Positions 39,025 to 43,367 of a stretch of 43,367 bases of DNA are shown here, piece after piece. The stretch is from Oscillospiraceae bacterium (lineage in GTDB: Bacteria > Bacillota > Clostridia > Oscillospirales > Ruminococcaceae): the NCBI GenBank assembly GCA_017829005.1, contig JAGAJF010000063.1:1-43367 (forward strand). The letters run 5' to 3'. The notes under the pieces were generated by a model that did not search any database, had not been told where the DNA came from, and was given only the letters and a program-made list of their open reading frames with translations. A program made the position numbers and the translations under genes. Each line of letters begins with the position of its first letter. Positions within the stretch are counted from its first letter, which is position 1.

Positions 39025-39672
39025 ATGAAACGTGTAATTGACATTTTCCTCAGGGCAGTGATGACGGGCTTTGCTATCGGCATCGGCGGAGCGGTCTTTC
39101 TTTCCTGTGACAGCAAATATATGGGCGCATTCCTTTTTGGAACGGGTCTGTTCGTGATACTTTCCTTCGGCTTCAACCTGTTTACCGGCAAGGTGGGATA
39201 TGCAGTCGAAAACAAGCCCTCTTACATAATCGACCTTATTCTCATATGGCTGGGAAATCTGGCGGGAACTGCCGCAATGGGCGGTATGCTCCTGTGCACG
39301 CGAATTTCCTCTGCCATAAGCGAAAAGGCGGCGCAGATTTGCGAGGTCAAATTTAACGATGATTTACTGAGCATTTTCATACTTGCCATATTCTGCGGAA
39401 TGTTAATGTTTATCGCCGCAGACGGCTACAAAAAGATAGAGAACCCCGTGGGAAAAATGCTTGCGGTATTTCTCCCCGTTATGGCGTTTATCCTCAGCGG
39501 ATATGAGCACTGCGTTGCCAATATGTTTTATTTCACCGTTGCAAAGGTATGGTCGGCAAATACTTTGCTGTATCTTCTGGTGATGACATTGGGAAATGCT
39601 GTGGGCGGTATGTTTATTCCCTTTGTGAGAAAGGCGTTTGTTCAGCCCGAGGCGCAGAAAAAGGCAGGTTGA
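39025..39672 (+). CDS. Formate/nitrite transporter family channel
   Basis: A 215-residue FNT-family pentameric channel for formate, nitrite or a related small anion. About six transmembrane helices; the first half has GFAIGIGGAVFLS, the middle FGFNLFTGKVGYAVENKPSY, and the last third the hallmark FILSGYEHCVANMFYF (FocA: SGFEHCxANMF), with the central histidine present. It is somewhat shorter than FocA. Start ATG 39025 is chosen on GGTGGT upstream; the open frame extends back into the preceding terminator. The stop codon lies inside the first hairpin of the following repeat. Confidence 0.88.
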   Translation: MKRVIDIFLRAVMTGFAIGIGGAVFLSCDSKYMGAFLFGTGLFVILSFGFNLFTGKVGYAVENKPSYIIDLILIWLGNLAGTAAMGGMLLCTRISSAISEKAAQICEVKFNDDLLSIFILAIFCGMLMFIAADGYKKIENPVGKMLAVFLPVMAFILSGYEHCVANMFYFTVAKVWSANTLLYLLVMTLGNAVGGMFIPFVRKAFVQPEAQKKAG

Positions 39673-39764
39673 ACCTGCAGCCTCTCGTTCTATAGTTTTT
39701 GAGGGGCGGCAGACAGGCGGCTCGGTACGATACAAATAAGCTGCCCGATAAATCGGAATTTGTG
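39664..39764. repeat. Dispersed intergenic repeat, copy B, left part
   Basis: It starts with hairpin GCAGGTT/AACCTGC (39664-39678, overlapping the FNT stop), then GTTCTATA (39687), GCGGCAG (39706), CGGCTCGGTA (39718), AAATAA (39734) and AAATCG (39750), matching copy A at 16719. The last 22 bases (39743-39764) recur as an inverted repeat at 40512-40533 with 20 of 22 matching. Between the two parts of this copy lies the gene at 39775-40494. Confidence 0.72.
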
Positions 39765-39774
39765 GGTGTAAATC

Positions 39775-40494
39775 ATGTATACAGAATATAAGTTGGTTCC
39801 AAATCTGGACAGTATTATATGTGATGTCCTTAAAGAGAAATATGATGTTAAAAGCTATGAGAAAGGGCATTATTGGTTTACTCCTTGGGAAAATCATCGC
39901 CGTATGGTTTTCAATCTATATCCTTTGAAAGGTTCTTCATATCCTATATATTGGGGATACAATTTTGATTTTATTCCTTGGGAAAAATGTTTTTTAGGTA
40001 TTAACCCTAAGCCTTGGAATGAGTCAGGAAAACTTGTATATCATCGAACAGAGAAATCAATAAATATAGATTTTCGAGGGGATATTTTTTCTTTTATTGA
40101 ATATAACTTTTCTAATCCAAGCCTACATAGTTCTGAAGAACATAAAGCCTTCAGAAACAAGTATTTTGTGCAAGCATATGGTAGTGACTCACTTGAGGAT
40201 ATAGAAAAAATAAAAAACGTTGTTAGAAGAAATATTCCATTTATTATTGATTGGTTTGATAGAATAAAAACAATTGATGATATAATTGTCGAGCTAAGCA
40301 AAGACATAATTGATTGTGAGAACAAACGATGCTTTCCATTTTCTGCATACTGGGTAAGAGGATTTCTAAAAGCTAAGGTTCATGATATTGAAGGTGCTCT
40401 TTCCGACATAGCATATGTATATAATAAATTTAATCCCCCAACTGAGATTCCGGAGAAAGTTATAAAAAATATATACGAAATTGATAAGTTATGA
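39775..40494 (+). CDS. AT-rich hypothetical protein, possibly DUF4304-like (239 aa)
   Basis: A soluble protein. The N-terminal half has LDSIICDVLKEKYDVKSYEK, GHYWFTPWENHRRMVFNLYP, YWGYNFDFIPW and NIDFRGDIFSFIEY, which loosely recalls DUF4304-type domains; the C-terminal part is helical (IPFIIDWFDRIKTIDDIIVE). The match is weak. The gene is markedly AT-rich compared with its neighbours, has no clear Shine-Dalgarno, and sits between 22-bp inverted repeats inside copy B of a dispersed repeat. It looks like cargo; a toxin-immunity or defence-accessory role is possible but not shown. Confidence 0.6.
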   Translation: MYTEYKLVPNLDSIICDVLKEKYDVKSYEKGHYWFTPWENHRRMVFNLYPLKGSSYPIYWGYNFDFIPWEKCFLGINPKPWNESGKLVYHRTEKSINIDFRGDIFSFIEYNFSNPSLHSSEEHKAFRNKYFVQAYGSDSLEDIEKIKNVVRRNIPFIIDWFDRIKTIDDIIVELSKDIIDCENKRCFPFSAYWVRGFLKAKVHDIEGALSDIAYVYNKFNPPTEIPEKVIKNIYEIDKL

Positions 40495-40511
40495 TTTTTT
40501 ACAATATCATT

Positions 40512-40533
40512 CAAAAATTCCAATTTATCGGGC
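40512..40533. repeat. Right inverted repeat of the cargo region
   Basis: Inverse complement of 39743-39764 with 20 of 22 positions identical, 18 bases after the cargo gene stop. Confidence 0.8.
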
Positions 40534-40610
40534 TGTTGACACTCCTATCGGCGCGGTGACAAAACTCACAAGTCCGCACAAATTAACAAATACAGAATTT
40601 ATATTTTATA

Positions 40611-40656
40611 ATTTATTCGCTATTCTTTAAATATAAAGTCAGCTTTTTAAAGAATA
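40611..40656. repeat. Dispersed intergenic repeat, copy B, right part
   Basis: It contains ATTTATTCGCTATTCTTTA (40611-40629), identical to copy A at 16837-16855, and an 11-bp perfect inverted repeat TATTCTTTAAA (40621-40631) / TTTAAAGAATA (40646-40656). The following AT-rich run to 40690 repeats AATAATAAA. Confidence 0.7.
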
Positions 40657-40693
40657 AAGAAAAAATAATAAAGAATAAATAATAAAACAAAAT

Positions 40694-40735
40694 CCTCCCA
40701 TACCGCATATTATAATGCTGTATGGGAGGTGTTTT
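40694..40735. terminator. Bidirectional terminator-like hairpin overlapping the SOD start region
   Basis: CCTCCCATAC (40694-40703) and GTATGGGAGG (40720-40729) are a perfect 10-bp inverted repeat with a 16-base loop. It is followed by TGTTTTT on the plus strand and by ATTTTG on the minus strand. The right arm contains both the only upstream ATG and the Shine-Dalgarno of the SOD-like gene, so it may instead control translation. Confidence 0.65.
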
Positions 40736-41192
40736 TATAAATACAGTATACGCAAAAGCCGTTATTCACGGAAGTAATAAATATCCGGATATTTACGGCT
40801 ATGCCGCATTTGTCCCCGACAAGGGAAAAACTATGGTGACAGTCTCGGTCTACGGCCTGCCAAAGGTAGAAAAATGTGACTGCCATATCTTCGCAATGCA
40901 CATTCACGAGGGAGGAAGCTGTACGGGTACAGCGGAAGACCCATTTGCAGATGCAAAAACTCATTATGACCCGGGCGGCTGCCCTCACCCCTGCCACTCG
41001 GGAGATATGCCGCCGCTTTACGCCGACAAAAACGGAACAGCCAAATTCGCCTTTGTCACCGACCGCTTTACGCCCGAGGAGATGATCGGCAGAACTATTA
41101 TTATCCACGCAGACCCCGACGACTTTCACACCCAACCCTCGGGCAATTCGGGAGAGAAAATAGCCTGCGGAGTTATTGAGAAAATGGGATAA
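40722..41192 (+). CDS. Cu/Zn superoxide dismutase family protein
   Basis: A 156-codon frame with the Cu/Zn-SOD fold. Metal ligands are seen in FAMHIHEGGSC (two copper histidines), THYDPGGCPHPCHSGDM (bridging and zinc histidines plus aspartate) and IIIHADPDDF (last copper histidine). The C-terminal GNSGEKIACGVI has lysine where classical enzymes have the guiding arginine. No signal peptide, so cytoplasmic, as in other clostridial members. The start is problematic: ATG 40722 has no Shine-Dalgarno, whereas GGGAGG (40724-40729) is correctly placed for an ATA at 40737, which would give a start matching relatives beginning just before VYAxAxIxGS. Convergent with murB, two bases apart. Confidence 0.85.
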   Translation: MGGVFINTVYAKAVIHGSNKYPDIYGYAAFVPDKGKTMVTVSVYGLPKVEKCDCHIFAMHIHEGGSCTGTAEDPFADAKTHYDPGGCPHPCHSGDMPPLYADKNGTAKFAFVTDRFTPEEMIGRTIIIHADPDDFHTQPSGNSGEKIACGVIEKMG

Positions 41193-41194
41193 TT

Positions 41195-42109
41195 TTATCC
41201 CCGCCTTATTATCTCAGGCTCGCACTCTAAGCTTATGCCCCGTTTTTCATAAACCGTTTTTTTAACGTGTTCGATGACGTTCATAACGTCCTCAAAGGAA
41301 GCAGTTCCCTTGTTTATCACAAAACCGCTGTGCTTAACGCTTACCTCGGCGTCACCGCAGGAATAGCCCTTGAGTCCGCACTCCTCGATAAGGAGAGCCG
41401 CAAAGGTTCCCTCGGGACGCTTGAAGGTGCTGCCAGCGCTTCGGTATTCAAGGGGCTGCTTTTCCTTTCGCTTTGCGGTAAGCTCCGCCATTTTTGCGGA
41501 TATCTCGTCGGTATTGCCCGGAGAAAGCTTCAGCCTTGCGGACAGGATAATATATCCACCGCCCGAAAACAGGCTGTGACGATAGCCGAAATCAAGCTCA
41601 TCTGCGGAAAATTCACGGATATTTCCAAAGAAGTCCGAAGCGGTAACGCTTATAACTATATCCTTCATCTCGCCGCCGTATGCCCCCGCATTCATATATA
41701 CCGCACCGCCCACGTTGCCGGGTATGCCGTAGGCGAACTCAAGTCCCGTAAGCCCTCTGTCACGTGCAAATGCGCTGACAGCAGACAAAGCCGCTCCCGC
41801 CTGACAGTCAATAATACCATTTTCCTCGGAAATACGGGCGATATCTTTTCCCATATGGAGGAATACCATAGGTATCTCCCCGTCCTCCACCAGCAGATTT
41901 GAGCCTTTCCCAATAACGTAAAAGGGAATTTTTTCCACAGAAAGCGCTTTCACAAGCTCCGCCGCACCCTTTTCATCGCCTATTTCTATCATCAGAGGAC
42001 ATTTTCCGCCTATACCGAAGGTGGTATATCGGCTGAGAGGGACGTTTTCAAGGCATTCAAAGCCCAGCGCCTCCGCAAGCTCCTTTATTTTATTTATTTT
42101 CATTGTCAT
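41195..42109 (-). CDS. murB: UDP-N-acetylmuramate dehydrogenase (UDP-N-acetylenolpyruvoylglucosamine reductase)
   Basis: An FAD enzyme reducing UDP-GlcNAc-enolpyruvate to UDP-MurNAc, the second committed step of peptidoglycan synthesis. Seen are the FAD-binding opening PLSRYTTFGIGGKCPLMIEI, VIGKGSNLLVEDGEI, GLEFAYGIPGNVGGAVYMNA, the catalytic-serine region YRSAGSTFKRPEG and the terminal ECEPEI. Type II length. Several in-frame starts are clustered; I choose ATG 42109 because GGTGAT lies four bases upstream. Last gene of the hprK-small-PHP-murB operon; it converges with the SOD-like gene without a visible terminator. Confidence 0.95.
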   Translation of the reverse strand: MTMKINKIKELAEALGFECLENVPLSRYTTFGIGGKCPLMIEIGDEKGAAELVKALSVEKIPFYVIGKGSNLLVEDGEIPMVFLHMGKDIARISEENGIIDCQAGAALSAVSAFARDRGLTGLEFAYGIPGNVGGAVYMNAGAYGGEMKDIVISVTASDFFGNIREFSADELDFGYRHSLFSGGGYIILSARLKLSPGNTDEISAKMAELTAKRKEKQPLEYRSAGSTFKRPEGTFAALLIEECGLKGYSCGDAEVSVKHSGFVINKGTASFEDVMNVIEHVKKTVYEKRGISLECEPEIIRRG

Positions 42110-42140
42110 AGTCATCACCCAAAGTCCATTATGCCATAAA

Positions 42141-42863
42141 TCAGCTGAAAATAATGCCGTTTTTTCTGTTTATCCTTTCAAGGAGCAGCTCCCTGTCCGT
42201 ATTAACAATAAGCCGCTGCGGATAATCAAATTCCTCAAGCAGCGAAAGTGAACGGCTCACCTGCCCCACAGCCGCAAAAAAATGAGCGTCGGTGTTTACG
42301 ATAACGCTGACCTCATATTTTTTGCATAATGGAATTATCTCCCGATAATTTTTCTCCGAATTTTTCCAGAGCAGGGTGCTTTCGTTTATCTCCACAAGCT
42401 TGTCATATTCCTTGAAAGCCTTTATTCCCTTTTCGTAATCAAATAGGAATTTCGTATTTCCGGGGTGCCCGATAACGTCCACAAGAGGATTTTTAGCAAG
42501 CCCCAGATAGGCGTTTGTATTCTGTTCAACAGTTCCCGAGGGCAGGATATCCGTATGCACCGAGCCGATTATCCAGTCAAGCGCCCTGCATTCCTCGTCG
42601 GGCAGGTCGATATGCCCCTCGAAATCCGTAACGCTTGACTCCGCCCCGTATATCATCTTTACCTCGAAAAGCTCACGGGGAATAGCCTTGTGAAGATTAT
42701 GAAAATGCCATATATGGGGTCCGTCTGTAGAGTTCGGCGTGTGGTCGGTTATGGCAAGAAACTCAAGGCCTGCCTCCCTCGCCGCCTCGGTCATTTCCTT
42801 GACGGTGGAGTAGGCGTGGGTGGAGGCAACTGTGTGAGTATGCATATCTGCAATTATTTTCAT
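42141..42863 (-). CDS. PHP-domain phosphatase, YcdX-like
   Basis: A 240-residue metal-dependent phosphoesterase of the PHP family. Metal-binding motifs are seen in order: DMHTHT (residues 6-11), ITDHTP, the GAESSVTDFEGHIDL region, GSVHTD, VIGHPG, VEINEST and NTDAHF near the C-terminus. Full length for the stand-alone YcdX-type group. AAAGGAAC precedes ATG 42863. It lies between a small membrane protein gene and murB; hprK-PHP-murB clusters are, as I recall, common in clostridia, linking carbon control with envelope synthesis. The substrate is unknown. Confidence 0.9.
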   Translation of the reverse strand: MKIIADMHTHTVASTHAYSTVKEMTEAAREAGLEFLAITDHTPNSTDGPHIWHFHNLHKAIPRELFEVKMIYGAESSVTDFEGHIDLPDEECRALDWIIGSVHTDILPSGTVEQNTNAYLGLAKNPLVDVIGHPGNTKFLFDYEKGIKAFKEYDKLVEINESTLLWKNSEKNYREIIPLCKKYEVSVIVNTDAHFFAAVGQVSRSLSLLEEFDYPQRLIVNTDRELLLERINRKNGIIFS

Positions 42864-42909
42864 TGGTTTAGTTCCTTTATTATTATGTGAGCCTTGGTAT
42901 AACTCTGTA

Positions 42910-43056
42910 TCAGACCGCTGCTGTATTTGCAGCCAAACACGCCCATAATATCAGAGCAATAACAGCTATAGCAGGCAGCAGTTTGAGCAGCGTTACACCA
43001 AGCCACAGCAAAATTGCAAAAATATCCTTTTTTCTCTGTTCGTCCTTCTGATCCAT
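42910..43056 (-). CDS. Small single-pass membrane protein (48 aa) coupled to hprK
   Basis: A 48-codon gene. The product starts MDQKDEQRKKD and continues with one hydrophobic helix (about residues 13-42, containing LLKLLPAIAVIALILWACLA), ending LAANTAAV. Its ATG overlaps the hprK stop as TGATG, so translation is coupled, and its stop is 46 bases before the PHP gene. The charged cytoplasmic N-terminus plus a single helix resembles many small regulatory membrane proteins, but no family is recognised. A competing frame on the same strand (42860-43102) lacks this coherent pattern. Confidence 0.72.
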   Translation of the reverse strand: MDQKDEQRKKDIFAILLWLGVTLLKLLPAIAVIALILWACLAANTAAV

Positions 43057-43367
43057 CAATAAATATCCCACTTCTTGATGGTGTCCTTATGCTCCATCTC
43101 AAGGCCTAAGTTGTCAAGCAGCTCCTGAGCGGCATTGTAGCCCATCTTTTTCTGACGGTTGTTCATAGCCGCAACCTCGAGAATGACCGCAAGGTTACGT
43201 CCGGGCTTTACGGGAATAGTGGAGCAGGGAACCTTTACGCCGAGGATAGAGGTGTATTCGCTGTCAACGCCCATTCTGTCGTATACCTTTTCCGAATCCC
43301 AAGGCTCAAGCTCAACTATCATATCGATTTTTTCCGTTACCTTAACGGCACCCATACCGAACAGGCG
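43056..43367 (-). CDS. hprK: HPr kinase/phosphorylase, C-terminal part (runs off the window)
   Basis: The last 103 codons of HprK, the bifunctional enzyme that phosphorylates and dephosphorylates Ser46 of HPr for carbon catabolite control. The visible part FGMGAVKVTEKIDMIVELEP, YDRMGVDSEYTSILGV, STIPVKPGRNLAVILEVAAM, NNRQKKMGYNAAQELL matches the C-terminal end of the family (B. subtilis: GAGAVRTNKRI, IPVRPGRNLAVIIEVAAMNF). The P-loop region lies outside the window. First visible gene of the hprK-small protein-PHP-murB operon. Confidence 0.95.
   Translation of the reverse strand, partial: RLFGMGAVKVTEKIDMIVELEPWDSEKVYDRMGVDSEYTSILGVKVPCSTIPVKPGRNLAVILEVAAMNNRQKKMGYNAAQELLDNLGLEMEHKDTIKKWDIY

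Noticed and set aside
42860-43102. An 80-codon minus-strand frame between hprK and the PHP gene
   Set aside because: The neighbouring frame (42910-43056) has a coupled start and a clean membrane helix; this one starts inside hprK and looks random.

Overview
The window reads as chromosomal DNA of an anaerobic, spore-forming Firmicute, most likely an Oscillospiraceae/Ruminococcus-type gut organism (inference). Supporting genes are sigK with a pro-sequence, yqfC, yqfD, a YlbJ/SpoVV-like membrane protein, indolepyruvate:ferredoxin oxidoreductase, HPr kinase and a formate/nitrite channel. Shine-Dalgarno sequences are strong and AGGAGG-like, and many promoters fit TTGACA-17-TATAAT. No tRNA, rRNA, CRISPR array, transposase or integrase gene was seen.

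Layout. 1-3.9 kb: an Opp/Dpp-type peptide (or nickel) ABC importer operon on the minus strand, B-C-D-F order, with a promoter whose spacer holds a perfect palindrome. 4.3-4.9 kb: a decayed 3' end of a sigma-factor gene next to a 161-bp MITE-like inverted-repeat element. 4.9-12.1 kb: a small gene, then an operon encoding a giant exonuclease-RecQ-UvrD fusion, a small overlapping ORF and a MutS-like ATPase. 12.1-13.1 kb: a fragment resembling mobile-element genes, then intact sigK. 13.2-15 kb: an XRE regulator with a cysteine-rich 15-residue repeat domain, and a DUF368 (PopT-type) transporter. 15.1-16.7 kb: a small membrane protein and a degenerate EAL protein.

16.7-21.3 kb: an intergenic repeat, then iorA-iorB, an AAC(6')-like acetyltransferase and paaK, forming an aryl-acid pathway with an apparently inserted resistance-like gene. 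21.3-23 kb: an ECF sigma factor and its anti-sigma factor. 23.1-27.6 kb: pgk and four plus-strand genes (a helical-repeat protein, a pentapeptide-repeat protein, a uridine-kinase-like NTPase and a U32-like protein). 27.7-30.3 kb: a DUF2975 / small XRE / DUF4173 / membrane-protein operon. 30.3-33.2 kb: an opposite-strand operon of alpha/beta hydrolase, condensation-type acyltransferase and DUF6320 protein. 33.4-35.4 kb: two poorly characterised membrane proteins. 35.5-38.7 kb: yajC, then divergent sporulation genes. 38.7-40.7 kb: a small Cys protein, an FNT channel, and a second copy of the 16.7-kb repeat that here carries an AT-rich cargo gene between inverted repeats. 40.7-43.4 kb: a Cu/Zn-SOD-like gene converging on the operon hprK-(48-aa membrane protein)-PHP-murB.

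The most interesting items are the nuclease/helicase/MutS operon lying between a partial and an intact sigK, the repeat family present with and without a cargo gene, the XRE protein with a beta-solenoid-like tail, and the SOD gene whose only well-placed start codon appears to be ATA.
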